A DNA stretch of 64,000 bases from Marinococcus halophilus. GTDB taxonomy: Bacteria > Bacillota > Bacilli > Bacillales > Marinococcaceae. The stretch is from NCBI RefSeq assembly GCF_002265875.1, contig NZ_NPFA01000011.1:43210-107209 (forward strand). The letters run 5' to 3'. Positions within the stretch are counted from its first letter, which is position 1. The number at the start of each line of letters is the position of its first letter. This document shows positions 44,523 to 53,469 of the stretch, piece by piece. The position numbers and the translations under genes are program-made. The notes beneath the pieces were generated by a model, which was not told the DNA's origin, made no database searches, and saw only the letters and a program-made list of their open reading frames with translations.

Positions 44523-45707
44523 ATGGAGGTCGGAAGCAAAACAGCCGTCGTGGTGAAGTCGGAATTTACAATGGGAAAAAGCAAAGCCAACAACAGACGA
44601 TATTCCACGTATCTTGATTACATGGACCGGGACGAAGCAAAAAGCGAACAGGATTTTGCTTCATATAATCACTACATGGATAACGACCAGAAAGCATCAT
44701 CGTTATTCAATGCGTATCACGATGATTTAACAGACGAACGGAAAGAACAAGTGATGGATGATTTTAAACAGGCCCAAAATAAAGGAAGCATTTTGTATAA
44801 AGACGTGATCTCTTTTGACAATGAGTGGTTACAGGAAAACGGCATTTATGACCCAACAACCAAACAGGTAGATGAAAAAAAGTTGAAAGAAGTTACCCGC
44901 GCAGCTGTGTCCGATATGCACGAAAAAAATAACTTTAAAGACACCATGACGTGGACCGGAGCCGTTCACCATAACACCGAAAACATTCATATTCATTTGG
45001 CTTCCGTCGATACAGAACCGGGAGACGATCAACGGGGAAGACGTAAACTGAAATCATTGGAAGGGATGCGGTCGGCGTTCGTCAATAAGATTCAAGATCG
45101 TTCGTTTGAACACAAAGAAATTAATGATCTGATGCGAAACAAGATCGTGAATAAGAAGAAAGAACAACCGGACATGAAAGGCATGGACCGGGGCATGAAA
45201 AAAGACTTTCTGGCGATCAAAAAGCAACTGCCCGAAAACAAACGATACTGGCAATACGGGTATCAAAATATCAATCATGTGAAACCCGATTTGGATAAAC
45301 TAACGGAAAAATATCTGAACAAAAACTTTCCCAAAGAAATGAAACAGCTCGATCAAAAATTGAATAAAGAAGAAAAGATGCTGAAAAAAGTGTACGGAGA
45401 AGGGAACGAATCTCGGTACAAAGATTACAAACGAAACAAAAAAGATGATCTGTATAAACGTATGGGAAACACGTTCTTACAGGAAATGAAATCGTATGAT
45501 TATAAGGAAAAAAATATCGAACAAAAGCAACGTTCTTCTGGCACAAACCAGAAGCGAGTGAACTTTCAAAAGAACCGGGCCTTGAACCAGATACAGTATG
45601 GATTGAATCGGGTGGTCCATGCGGAACTGAACAGCTATCAGAACCAGAACGCCTATGAACAGATGCAACGAAATATCCAAAATAACCAGAGGGGGCAATC
45701 CTTATGA
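44523..45707 (+). CDS. MobL-type relaxase
   Basis: This 394-residue protein starts 4 nt after the RHH gene. It has the N-terminal domain of MOB-L relaxases: NNRRYSTYLDYMDRDEAK, SILYKDVISFDNEWL, and the metal-binding TENIHIHLA (His-x-His near 155-157). A tyrosine nucleophile cannot be chosen with confidence. The C-terminal half is very charged. It should nick oriT and be transferred with the strand. Confidence 0.85.
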   Translation: MEVGSKTAVVVKSEFTMGKSKANNRRYSTYLDYMDRDEAKSEQDFASYNHYMDNDQKASSLFNAYHDDLTDERKEQVMDDFKQAQNKGSILYKDVISFDNEWLQENGIYDPTTKQVDEKKLKEVTRAAVSDMHEKNNFKDTMTWTGAVHHNTENIHIHLASVDTEPGDDQRGRRKLKSLEGMRSAFVNKIQDRSFEHKEINDLMRNKIVNKKKEQPDMKGMDRGMKKDFLAIKKQLPENKRYWQYGYQNINHVKPDLDKLTEKYLNKNFPKEMKQLDQKLNKEEKMLKKVYGEGNESRYKDYKRNKKDDLYKRMGNTFLQEMKSYDYKEKNIEQKQRSSGTNQKRVNFQKNRALNQIQYGLNRVVHAELNSYQNQNAYEQMQRNIQNNQRGQSL

Positions 45708-46153
45708 GTGATGTTATTAGCCGTGTGCGGCTATCCGAAGAAGCCGATGCTTACGTCAAAGAAATGAAAGAAAAACGAAACGAAAGTTCGCAGGCCAAGA
45801 TCATTGACCAACTCCTGTTAGAACACCAACAGGAACACAAAGATTTGGAAAAGGGAGACTACGTGACATCCATGTTAATGGCTCAAATGAACCAAAAAAT
45901 TGAACAGGAATTTCATAAATATTTTAATCGGTTACAGCTGGGCGTGAACAACACGGACCGTAATTCGCAGATGCTTCTGGAACTGATGAACGGCTTAATG
46001 GTTAGCAGTAATATCTCCGATATTATGCCAACCAGTGAATTTACCTCGAAACCATATACCACGGCCAAAGAAGAAGTGAATGAACGAATTGCGAACCTGC
46101 AACAACGAAAAGCCGAATACGAGAAGAAACAAAATCAACCACAAGGAGGATAA
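45704..46153 (+). CDS. RHH-like protein downstream of relaxase
   Basis: A 149-residue protein whose ATG overlaps the relaxase stop by 4 bp (ATGA). The first 50 residues (ISRVRLSEEADAYVKEMKEKRNESSQAKIIDQLL) look like an RHH. The rest is helical and Gln/Glu-rich. It may modulate relaxase or regulate the operon. No direct family match was recognised. Confidence 0.6.
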   Translation: MSDVISRVRLSEEADAYVKEMKEKRNESSQAKIIDQLLLEHQQEHKDLEKGDYVTSMLMAQMNQKIEQEFHKYFNRLQLGVNNTDRNSQMLLELMNGLMVSSNISDIMPTSEFTSKPYTTAKEEVNERIANLQQRKAEYEKKQNQPQGG

Positions 46154-46155
46154 CG

Positions 46156-46425
46156 ATGAGCCGACAAGAATTTGGGTTTATTCAAGAAATGGGTGAAACA
46201 GACGTGGTGGTGGTGGTCGAAAAACAAGAAATGGTGATTCCGTTAGAAGCCAAAGATATGGGCCTTCTGCAACAGATGATGGTGGAAACAGATATGGAAT
46301 ATGTGTTGGTTGATCTGGACGAAAAACAATTAATTTTCGACAGTGATGTGATGGAAGGCGAAGCCAATAATCCGGCCTTAAAGGATCTCGATGTGGGCGT
46401 GGATGATGATGGATATGTGCGATAA
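46156..46425 (+). CDS. Small acidic protein, unknown function
   Basis: An 89-residue very acidic protein, no membrane segment. It starts 2 bp after the previous stop and has AAGGAGG upstream, so it is translated with the mobilisation genes. Its composition (VVVVVEKQEMVIPLEAKDMG, YVLVDLDEKQLIF) suggests a small alpha/beta domain. DNA-mimic antirestriction or regulatory roles are possible but unsupported. Confidence 0.55.
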   Translation: MSRQEFGFIQEMGETDVVVVVEKQEMVIPLEAKDMGLLQQMMVETDMEYVLVDLDEKQLIFDSDVMEGEANNPALKDLDVGVDDDGYVR

Positions 46426-46442
46426 CAAAGGAGGGCAACCGC

Positions 46443-48542
46443 ATGGCGTATAAGAAAAAATCAGCCGAAACGAAACGGCAGGAAGTGGAACAGTTGGCCG
46501 AAGATCGGAACGATCAAGTAGACAGTCACTTTCAGTCCTCGGACAACATGAAGGAATACTTGAACTTTATGAGCAAGTTCTATGATTACTCGGTCGGCAA
46601 CTCCACGCTGATACAAAAACAGTTTCCGGGTGCGAACGCCGTGGGCGGTTTTCAGTTCTGGAAAGAACAGGGCTTTTCCGTTCAGAAAGGCGAAAAGGGA
46701 AGCAAGATTCTGGTTCCGGCCCCGTTCAAAACCTTTGAACGACAGGAGAACGGTGAAACCAAACAGGTGGGACTGAACAAGGCCACGAAAGCCGAAAAAG
46801 CGAAGATCGACCGGGGCGAAATCAACGTCCAGGAACACCGGCATTATAAAACGGCCGCCGTATTCGATATTTCCCAAACGAACGCCACGGCCGCCGATTT
46901 ACCCAAGATTTATCCAAACAAATGGCTGGAAGGCTCGGTCGAAAACTATCAAGCCTTTTACCATTCAATGGAACGATACAGCAACAACATGAACGTGGAC
47001 GTGTTGACCGAACCAATGGAAGAACTCGGGGCGGCCAAAGGCCAGTACATCGAATACACACAGGCCAGCCCCGGAGGGGCATCATCGTTTCACCGGGCGA
47101 TTCAACTCAATCCCCGAAACGATGAACTCCAGAACGTAAAAACCCTCATCCATGAAGCGGCTCACGCTCAACTGCATGGCCGGGACAAGGAAGGCAAGGA
47201 CCTGCCGCACTCGGAGAAGGAATTTCAAGCCGAAATGACAGCCTATACGGTGAGTACGCATTTTGGACTGGATACGAGTGATTATAGTCTGGATTACCTG
47301 CATACCTACAACCAACAGCATGATACGACCACCGACAAAGTGGCATTGCTTCAAGGCGTCAAAGATACATCGTATGACATGATTACGCATCTGGAAGATG
47401 ATCTGCAGATCGAAAACACCTACGAAGAAGCAAGCACCAATGAATTACAAGAGCGATTCCAAAACTATGAAGTGGTCGCCAATGGGACCGTTCAAACGAT
47501 TGGAGAGATGGATGCTGATACCTTCCGGTCCACGTTTGAAGATCGGTACGGCAATAATTTATTGGCACATGGGGATGTTCGAGGGGAAACGGTCGAACAG
47601 GAAGTGCAAGCCTTTAACGACCTTAAAGACCCGGCACTGGCTAGTCATAACAACGTCAAGATCGTAGACCCAACGATCGAAGAACCGCAAGCCTATGTGG
47701 AATGGTCGGAAACGAAGATGGACGGCAACGTGATGGCTCTTTCGGAGATGGATAAAGCCCTAGCCCAAGCGAATAGGAACAGCATGGGAGACATCGGGTA
47801 CGACAAAACCAAAGTACAGGTGATGATGCCGCCCGATGAAGCGAACGAACAGCAGGTGATAGCGGCTGATCGGCTGGAGATCGGGGATGGCTCGTACCAT
47901 GATTTAAAATCAGAACTTGATCGACAGGGCTATTCCTTTCACCGGGAGCATTTGAACGATCAATCGTATCTGCAAGAGATTTACACGCCGGATGCCTTTG
48001 AACAAACCTTTGAGGATTTAGCGGTGAAGATTCAAGAACACAAAGACGGACACACAAGCATGGATAACTCTGATCTATACGAAAGCCAACGGCAGGACGT
48101 ACAGGCGTTTACCGAAGAACATGGGTACGTTCCTGGGGCAACGGCCGAAGCGATTCATCAAGCCACGACTATGGACGTTCAAGAGCAACAACAAGACCGG
48201 GCAGCAGTCAATCAAAGCGTCCAGTTAGCATCGGCTTATACGTCCTATCACGATCATGTAACCAACGAACAAGGGCAAAAGAACCCGGACATGGAAACGG
48301 TGCTTGATCGGGTGGAAAGCCAAAACGCCTATGAAGCCTTAAAAGAACAAGCCGTCGATCAGAACGTGCTGACCGTGGATACCGTGGACCGATTGGAACA
48401 ACGGCTGAAAGGCGAAACGATCACGGAAAAAGAACCGACATGGCCGTTTGAACAGGCTGACACGAAAAGCGTCTCGAAAGAGGAAACCGTAGAAGAAAGC
48501 CCGACCCGCCAGACGGTACGGCAGAACGGCATGAGCATGTAG
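46443..48542 (+). CDS. ArdC-like antirestriction / zincin multidomain protein
   Basis: This 699-residue protein has an N-terminal ArdC ssDNA-binding domain (YLNFMSKFYDYSVGNSTLIQKQFPGANAVGGFQFWKEQG) and a zinc-metalloprotease site HEAAHAQLHG near 237-246. The remaining 400 residues are helical and resemble the large polyvalent protein domains of mobile elements. ArdC helps the incoming strand escape restriction in the recipient. AAAGGAGGG precedes the ATG. Its position by the oriT and relaxase fits a leading-region gene. Confidence 0.85.
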   Translation: MAYKKKSAETKRQEVEQLAEDRNDQVDSHFQSSDNMKEYLNFMSKFYDYSVGNSTLIQKQFPGANAVGGFQFWKEQGFSVQKGEKGSKILVPAPFKTFERQENGETKQVGLNKATKAEKAKIDRGEINVQEHRHYKTAAVFDISQTNATAADLPKIYPNKWLEGSVENYQAFYHSMERYSNNMNVDVLTEPMEELGAAKGQYIEYTQASPGGASSFHRAIQLNPRNDELQNVKTLIHEAAHAQLHGRDKEGKDLPHSEKEFQAEMTAYTVSTHFGLDTSDYSLDYLHTYNQQHDTTTDKVALLQGVKDTSYDMITHLEDDLQIENTYEEASTNELQERFQNYEVVANGTVQTIGEMDADTFRSTFEDRYGNNLLAHGDVRGETVEQEVQAFNDLKDPALASHNNVKIVDPTIEEPQAYVEWSETKMDGNVMALSEMDKALAQANRNSMGDIGYDKTKVQVMMPPDEANEQQVIAADRLEIGDGSYHDLKSELDRQGYSFHREHLNDQSYLQEIYTPDAFEQTFEDLAVKIQEHKDGHTSMDNSDLYESQRQDVQAFTEEHGYVPGATAEAIHQATTMDVQEQQQDRAAVNQSVQLASAYTSYHDHVTNEQGQKNPDMETVLDRVESQNAYEALKEQAVDQNVLTVDTVDRLEQRLKGETITEKEPTWPFEQADTKSVSKEETVEESPTRQTVRQNGMSM

Positions 48543-48558
48543 AAAGGAGGGAGTATAT

Positions 48559-49530
48559 ATGGCCAACCGGCGAGTAAACAGTGAAGAAATCGAACAGGCT
48601 AAAACCGTGGGGATTATGGATTACTTGGATGCGAACGGCTTGGAGGTGAAACAGCAGGGCAACGGCCAGCCGCCGTATTATAACTTAGTGGAAAACGACA
48701 GCTTGGTCATTCAGGGCGAAAAATACTACTGGAACAGCCGACAGGAAGGCGGTTACGGGGCGATACATTTTGCGATGACCTATCACGATCTCTCCTTTCC
48801 CGATGCCGTCCGGCGCATTAATGAACACGAATATGCGCTCGACCGCCAGCCGGTGCAACAGGTGGAGAAAGAGCCGTTTTCCTACCCTTCACATTATGAA
48901 GTGGCCGATACCTCGAACGTCCGCGACTATTTGGTGAATGATCGGAAGGTCGATGAACGAGTGGTCGATTGGTGCTTGAACAAAGATTTAATCGTGCAGG
49001 ACCGGAAAGATAACTGCGTGATGAAATGGAAAGACCGGGAGGGGGAAACGATCGGAGCTGATCGGCAGGGAACACAACCGATGGAGGACGGGAAGCATTT
49101 TAAAGGCGTGGTGAAAAGTTCAGCCGAAGATGGCGGTTTTGCGATCAATGTCGGCAAGAACATTGATAAAATTGCGCTGTTTGAAAGCCCGATTGACGCC
49201 CTTTCCTACTGGTCGGAGAAAAAGGGAGACGTTCAGAATACCCGATTGCAGAGCATGAGTGGCTTGAAAATACAGGCGGTGAAACGGGGCTTACAGGACT
49301 TACAGGCCGACGGCCACAAAGTCACGCAGGTGATCTCGGCCGTGGATAACGATGCGGCCGGAGAGCATTTTCACGACAAACTGAACGACTATATCAACCC
49401 GGATGCGATTGTCGATCACCGGCCCACGAACACGAAAGACTGGAATGAGGAACGGGAGCATGGGCTTCAACAGGACCAGAAACGACCGCCACAGGCTAAA
49501 CAGTCGTCTCTGTCGATGGGTTTGACTTAA
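48559..49530 (+). CDS. Toprim-domain primase-like protein
   Basis: A 323-residue protein with an N-terminal zinc-finger-like region without clear Cys (IHFAMTYHDLSFPDAVRRINEHE) and a C-terminal Toprim domain: IALFESPIDALSYW near 204-217 and AVDNDAAGEHFHD near 262-274. This layout is common in Gram-positive conjugative primases and relaxosome accessory proteins (DUF3991). It may prime complementary-strand synthesis in the recipient. AAAGGAGGGAG precedes the ATG. Confidence 0.82.
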   Translation: MANRRVNSEEIEQAKTVGIMDYLDANGLEVKQQGNGQPPYYNLVENDSLVIQGEKYYWNSRQEGGYGAIHFAMTYHDLSFPDAVRRINEHEYALDRQPVQQVEKEPFSYPSHYEVADTSNVRDYLVNDRKVDERVVDWCLNKDLIVQDRKDNCVMKWKDREGETIGADRQGTQPMEDGKHFKGVVKSSAEDGGFAINVGKNIDKIALFESPIDALSYWSEKKGDVQNTRLQSMSGLKIQAVKRGLQDLQADGHKVTQVISAVDNDAAGEHFHDKLNDYINPDAIVDHRPTNTKDWNEEREHGLQQDQKRPPQAKQSSLSMGLT

Positions 49531-49617
49531 AAAAGCTCAAAAAAATGTTAGAATCAGGAAGAAGAGGTAAGGATACACTTCCTTCCACCTATTCCCCTAT
49601 GATTTATCAAAAAGTGA

Positions 49618-49656
49618 GAAAAAGGCCAATCGTAGGTTTTCGGTTAGCCTTTTTCG
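49618..49656 (+). terminator. Terminator closing the transfer module
   Basis: A stem of AAAAAGGC (from 49618) with GCCTTTTT (to about 49655), some mismatches inside, followed by a short T run. It marks the end of the GC-rich module. Confidence 0.55.
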
Positions 49657-49667
49657 TATATTTAAGG

Positions 49668-50021
49668 TTATTCAATCCAATAATCTAAGGCTTTTTTTAG
49701 GTCCTTCATTTCATTTTCACGTGCCGATGTTAAAACTTTTTCTTCTGTGACTATTCCGAAACCCTCATAAAGTGTTAAATGGTCGGTTTCAGATAAGAAA
49801 ATACTGAATACTTTAGAGTTCCTTCTAGGCTTTCTGTTTTTTTCTTCAAAAATGATAGAAAATCCATCCCATCCTAGAGGAGATAAATCTACTTGTGTAA
49901 CATTAGATACAGAAAACGGAGTACGAATATTTTCCGTTCCAGAACTATCTTTACCCACGCAGTCCTCGTTTATTAAATCGACATAAAGGTAAAACCCATT
50001 CTCTTGATCATTGGATTGCAT
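49668..50021 (-). CDS. Hypothetical soluble protein
   Basis: A 117-residue protein with an AT-rich, backbone-like codon use. It starts at 50021 after AAAGGG; a 9-codon upstream extension is possible. The sequence (GFYLYVDLINEDCVGKD then WDGFSIIFEEKNRKPRRNSKVFSIFLSE) suggests a mixed alpha/beta fold. No family is recognised. It is divergent from the small membrane genes and lies just beyond a terminator. Confidence 0.5.
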   Translation of the reverse strand: MQSNDQENGFYLYVDLINEDCVGKDSSGTENIRTPFSVSNVTQVDLSPLGWDGFSIIFEEKNRKPRRNSKVFSIFLSETDHLTLYEGFGIVTEEKVLTSARENEMKDLKKALDYWIE

Positions 50022-50113
50022 ATGAATGACACCCTTTCCATATTCCATGTATTACTGACATCGTAGCAAATATGCGTAGAAAAGGATGGAACGTATCTTC
50101 GGGTGAACGGCTC

Positions 50114-50149
50114 CTATTTTAGAATAGGGTATAGCCTATCTTAGAATAG
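50114..50149. promoter_or_regulatory. Two 14-bp palindromes 22 bp apart
   Basis: CTATTTTAGAATAG (50114-50127) and CTATCTTAGAATAG (50136-50149) are near-identical palindromes at a two-turn spacing. They lie between the divergent genes at 50021 (-) and 50307 (+), so they resemble a paired operator. Confidence 0.5.
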
Positions 50150-50306
50150 CCCTGGGGTTTTTGAAGATAGGGTTTATCTTAAACCAAAGGAGAGAGCTAC
50201 TATCATCAAAGGGAATAGGTAGGACTATGGCATTAACCTATTTCTTTCCGTTTTTATTACATAGTGGGAAAGGGAACTTATAAAAGGTAAAGAGGTGATG
50301 ACATAA

Positions 50307-50483
50307 ATGAATAAAAACGATACCGTCTTCTGCCTTATGCTTATGGTAGTATCAATCATGGGTGGGTTAGCATTAAGAAGTCTTTGGGAGTATTCGATGA
50401 TCGTTGGAATTAGCTTAGGAACGATTTTTCTTTTGAGTGCTGCATTTTTTGCAGGTAAAAGACAGAAAAACTCTAAGACGTAG
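50307..50483 (+). CDS. Small two-helix membrane protein
   Basis: A 58-residue protein not covered by long frames. It has GAGGTGATG upstream of ATG 50307, one hydrophobic helix near 7-22 and a second near 33-48, ending in basic KRQKNSKT. The topology is typical of small plasmid membrane proteins. Function is unknown. It may be under control of the palindrome pair upstream. Confidence 0.5.
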   Translation: MNKNDTVFCLMLMVVSIMGGLALRSLWEYSMIVGISLGTIFLLSAAFFAGKRQKNSKT

Positions 50484-50573
50484 TAATTTGTCATGCCCTT
50501 TGATTGTTCCGATCATTCAAAGACTTGAGCAATATCAGTGAGAAGATACTTATATACATTGGGAGAAATCATT

Positions 50574-50804
50574 ATGAGGGATGAAGAAAAAGAAAGAGTA
50601 GACGAAGCCTTAGAAGGAATGGCTATTCTTGACTTTATATATATCATACCTATGTTTATGCTATTTTCGTATTTACCTACTTACGGGTTTTGGAGCGGTT
50701 TGTTAAATTTAGTCATTATCGTTTTAGTTGGTTTCGGTTTAGCTTATCTTACTCGTACCATCATTTCGTTATATAAAAAGCGAAAAACAAAAAACATTGA
50801 GTAA
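50574..50804 (+). CDS. Small two-helix membrane protein
   Basis: A 76-residue protein, start at 50574 after GGGAGAAA. Helices near 18-36 and 42-64 and a basic tail (SLYKKRKTKN) suggest inside termini. It follows the 58-residue membrane protein and ends before a terminator. Function is unknown; a link to conjugation or entry exclusion is a guess. Confidence 0.5.
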   Translation: MRDEEKERVDEALEGMAILDFIYIIPMFMLFSYLPTYGFWSGLLNLVIIVLVGFGLAYLTRTIISLYKKRKTKNIE

Positions 50805-50887
50805 GCAATCGTTTAGGAATGAAAGGGAATAGAGAAGGATATGCACCTATACTTAGCCTATCTCTCTTAGAAGCATCATAGTGGATG

Positions 50888-50917
50888 GAACGGACCTGTG
50901 ACGGGTCCGTTCTTTTG
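50888..50917 (+). terminator. Rho-independent terminator
   Basis: GAACGGACC (50888-50896) pairs perfectly with GGTCCGTTC (50904-50912), followed by TTTTG. Confidence 0.8.
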
Positions 50918-50928
50918 CTTTTCTGCTA

Positions 50929-51117
50929 TCATCTAGCGTTTTCTTTATGCTTTCGTCTGCGATCGAATACTTTATTACACACCATGGTAGCTAAGACGCC
51001 CATGGTGACAGCGATAAGTGCCTGAATAACATAAGGCCAAGACGCTAGGGAATCTATCGTAAAAACGATGATGATAGCAAAAATCCCGGATAGTAGTCCT
51101 TGTTGCCATTCGCTCAT
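50929..51117 (-). CDS. Small membrane protein
   Basis: A 62-residue protein with two hydrophobic helices (about 8-25 and 31-47) and a basic C terminus (DRRRKHKENAR). AAGGGAGC lies about 10 nt before the ATG. Together with 50307 and 50574 it makes a patch of very small membrane proteins. I do not recognise it. Confidence 0.5.
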   Translation of the reverse strand: MSEWQQGLLSGIFAIIIVFTIDSLASWPYVIQALIAVTMGVLATMVCNKVFDRRRKHKENAR

Positions 51118-51234
51118 TACCCAACGCTCCCTTCAACAACAAAAACGAATGTAAAATAATCCCTTTTGTTATTCTACTAGGAAATAGAACCAAAAGAAAT
51201 GAAAGGTGGGACTAGAGCTTAAGCCTTTGTGATT

Positions 51235-51471
51235 TTAATCATACGGACACATTAACGTATCTAAGGAAAGGTCTAGCAGCGTGGCTAAGGCTTCAGCTTC
51301 CCGAAAACCGATGTTTGGCACTCGGTTCGCTTCATAGGCTTCATAGACAGGCTTTGATACCAAACACATGGTACAGACATCTTTAACGGTTAAATCTTTG
51401 GACGTTCGAGCGTGATACAATAGATCGCCAATGTAATGAGGGGAACGGGCGTCCCGGATAGATTTATTCAT
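51235..51471 (-). CDS. XRE-type HTH protein, partner of UvrX
   Basis: A 78-residue protein with an XRE helix-turn-helix: YIGDLLYHARTSKDLTVKDVCTMCLVSKPVYEAYEANRVPNI. Its ATG overlaps the uvrX-like stop by 4 bp, so it is coupled. It ends in CPYD. It may regulate the operon or be a polymerase partner; no operator was identified beyond the LexA box. Confidence 0.8.
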   Translation of the reverse strand: MNKSIRDARSPHYIGDLLYHARTSKDLTVKDVCTMCLVSKPVYEAYEANRVPNIGFREAEALATLLDLSLDTLMCPYD

Positions 51472-52691
51472 TTATAATGACCTCCAATTTTTTTCGACCG
51501 TTCGAGGGCTTGTCCGGCATCGGTGAGCGAAGATGCGTACATAATAATGCCGCCGCCATACCGGTCTTTTAAGGCATCAAGCGTCTGGTTGAGGGATGAC
51601 CGGTCCTCGACCTCATCAAATAAACTTAACTGCCGGTGCGTGTCGGGTTCGACCTTTTCAAGGGATAGGCCGATGCGCCGGACCGGTGTGCCAACCCAGT
51701 GCCGATCAAACAGCTTCTGACAGGCATGATAGATCACCCGGCCGTCATTGGTCGCCATGTTTAAGGTTAGTTGTCGGGAAAAACCGACCGGGTTCTCATA
51801 CGTGCCGCCGATGCCTAGCGACAGTTGATTTCCGATTAATCGTTCGTCTCGGGTGCGGCGGGCCACTTCTTCGGCCAGTTCTCGCAGAATCACGAAAATC
51901 TCGGTTCGTTGATGGTAGTCCCTCGGCAGGGTCATGCCGTGGCCGATGCTCTTTTTCTGCTGATGGGTGTCGGGAGTAACGGGAGACGGGTCGATGCCGT
52001 TCGCATACTGCCACAACAGCTCCCCGTTGATGCCCCACCGATGCTGTAATTCCTCCACGGGATAATTGGCTAAATGGCCGATCTTGCGGATGCCCGTCTG
52101 CATGAAGTGTTTTTCCATGCGGTTGCCCACACCAAACAGCTCGCCAATCGCAAATGGCCAAAAATCATTGGCTAGGCGGTTCTTATGAAGATGAAAGATT
52201 CCTCCAGGGCGCTTTTTGGCTTGCAGATCACATGCACTTTTCGCCAGAATTTTATTTTCGCCAATGCCGATACGGGCATAGATGCCAAATTGTCGCAGGA
52301 TGGCTTTTTGAAGGCTTTTAGCGGTTTGCTCGGGCTGGGATTGATGGACGGTTCCGGTGAGTTCGATAAACGATTCATCCACGGAGAACGGCTCCACTTG
52401 ATCGGTATACGTTAAAAACAGTTCATTAATCTGCGTGGATATGTCGATGTACAACTGCATCCGGGGTTTGAGGACCGTTACCTCGGGACAAAGGGCCTGA
52501 GCTTCCCAAAGGGCTTGGGCGGTCTTGATGCCGTAGCTTTTCGCCACGGGACAGGCGGCTAAGATCACGCCACTGCGCCGGACCGGGTCTCCGGCCACCA
52601 CGACCGGATGCTGGAACAGGTGCGGATGATACACTTTTTCGACCGACGCATAGAAACTCATCATGTCGATCAGAAACACCACTCGTTTCAT
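51468..52691 (-). CDS. Y-family DNA polymerase (UvrX/UmuC/DinB-like)
   Basis: A 407-residue translesion polymerase. DMMSFYASVEK near 9-19 holds catalytic Asp9; VEPFSVDESFIELTG holds the second Asp/Glu pair; the little-finger domain follows, with RRIGLSLEKV and a beta-clamp-like QLSLFDE near the C terminus. Plasmid and phage UvrX proteins of this type cluster with YolD. Here YolD is directly upstream and a LexA box controls the set. AGGAGGGAG precedes the ATG. Confidence 0.92.
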   Translation of the reverse strand: MKRVVFLIDMMSFYASVEKVYHPHLFQHPVVVAGDPVRRSGVILAACPVAKSYGIKTAQALWEAQALCPEVTVLKPRMQLYIDISTQINELFLTYTDQVEPFSVDESFIELTGTVHQSQPEQTAKSLQKAILRQFGIYARIGIGENKILAKSACDLQAKKRPGGIFHLHKNRLANDFWPFAIGELFGVGNRMEKHFMQTGIRKIGHLANYPVEELQHRWGINGELLWQYANGIDPSPVTPDTHQQKKSIGHGMTLPRDYHQRTEIFVILRELAEEVARRTRDERLIGNQLSLGIGGTYENPVGFSRQLTLNMATNDGRVIYHACQKLFDRHWVGTPVRRIGLSLEKVEPDTHRQLSLFDEVEDRSSLNQTLDALKDRYGGGIIMYASSLTDAGQALERSKKIGGHYK

Positions 52692-52706
52692 CGGTTCTCC
52701 CTCCTT

Positions 52707-53054
52707 TTACGCCTGCCACGCCACGGCTTGTAGATGTTCGACAAAAATCGACAAGACGACTTCCCCCACTTGAATCCATATCTGCGGTGGTCGATCCCGA
52801 AAACGGGCGATATAACCGGTCGCCGTGTGGAACTGGCCGTCCTGCCAATACGTGACGTCCAACAGCCACGTATACGCCATACCGTCATGAATCATCTGCA
52901 TCACTTCCTCGATCATCTGGTCGTCCAGTTCGGGAGGGTGCTGCCATGTTTGGGCTTTCTGCCGTTCAAGCCATTGTTTGCGCCATTCCGGGAGAATCAT
53001 GCGGCTACTTTCCCAACGAAGATTGCTGTTTGGCGTTAGTTTGTTTGGTTTCAT
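52707..53054 (-). CDS. YolD-like protein
   Basis: A 115-residue protein of the YolD family (NSNLRWESSRMILPEWRKQWLERQ in the family's usual opening). YolD proteins accompany UvrX polymerases and may act as UmuD-like partners; the mechanism is unproven. The start at 53054 lies 9 nt after AAAGGAC; a GTG start 3 codons earlier overlaps the ribosome site. It is the first gene after the SOS promoter. Confidence 0.85.
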   Translation of the reverse strand: MKPNKLTPNSNLRWESSRMILPEWRKQWLERQKAQTWQHPPELDDQMIEEVMQMIHDGMAYTWLLDVTYWQDGQFHTATGYIARFRDRPPQIWIQVGEVVLSIFVEHLQAVAWQA

Positions 53055-53080
53055 GGGTATCACGTCCTTTCGTTACTATC

Positions 53081-53103
53081 TAGTATACACGAACGTGCGT
53101 TCG
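53081..53103 (-). promoter_or_regulatory. LexA (SOS) box over the YolD-UvrX promoter
   Basis: CGAACGTGCGTTCG (53090-53103) is a perfect match to the Gram-positive LexA box CGAACnnnnGTTCG. On the minus strand the -10-like TATACT (53081-53086) follows directly, so LexA would block the promoter until DNA damage. Confidence 0.9.
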
Positions 53104-53206
53104 TTTAAACAGGTATTTTTATATAAATGTATTATTGTATAATTTACTCAAAAATGCTAAAATGAATATAGAAGTTGAGGTTAGATCGAAAAAATGAGGA
53201 ATTGGC

Positions 53207-53446
53207 ATGAATCAAGACTGGAACATGGAAGAACTAGAAGCCAAGATTTACAACAGTGCCAAGCAATTATTAATGGTTAGTGTCATACTCATTGTGGTGT
53301 CCACGGCATCCCTTTGGTTGCAACAGTGGTTCTCATGGCTGGCGATTGCGTCCGTTCTTCTGGCTCTGTCGTTGTTCACTTTTATCAAGGTGGTTCAAAT
53401 CTTTCAGTGGCAGAAACGGATTAATAAATTGATGCGAAGAAAATGA
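53207..53446 (+). CDS. Small two-helix membrane protein
   Basis: A 79-residue protein with helices near 20-37 and 43-64 and a basic tail (WQKRINKLMRRK). ATGAGGAA lies just before the ATG. It is divergent from the SOS operon, about 100 bp from the LexA box, which might also affect it. No family recognised. Confidence 0.55.
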   Translation: MNQDWNMEELEAKIYNSAKQLLMVSVILIVVSTASLWLQQWFSWLAIASVLLALSLFTFIKVVQIFQWQKRINKLMRRK

Positions 53447-53469
53447 GAAAATAGGAAGGATGAATGCCG

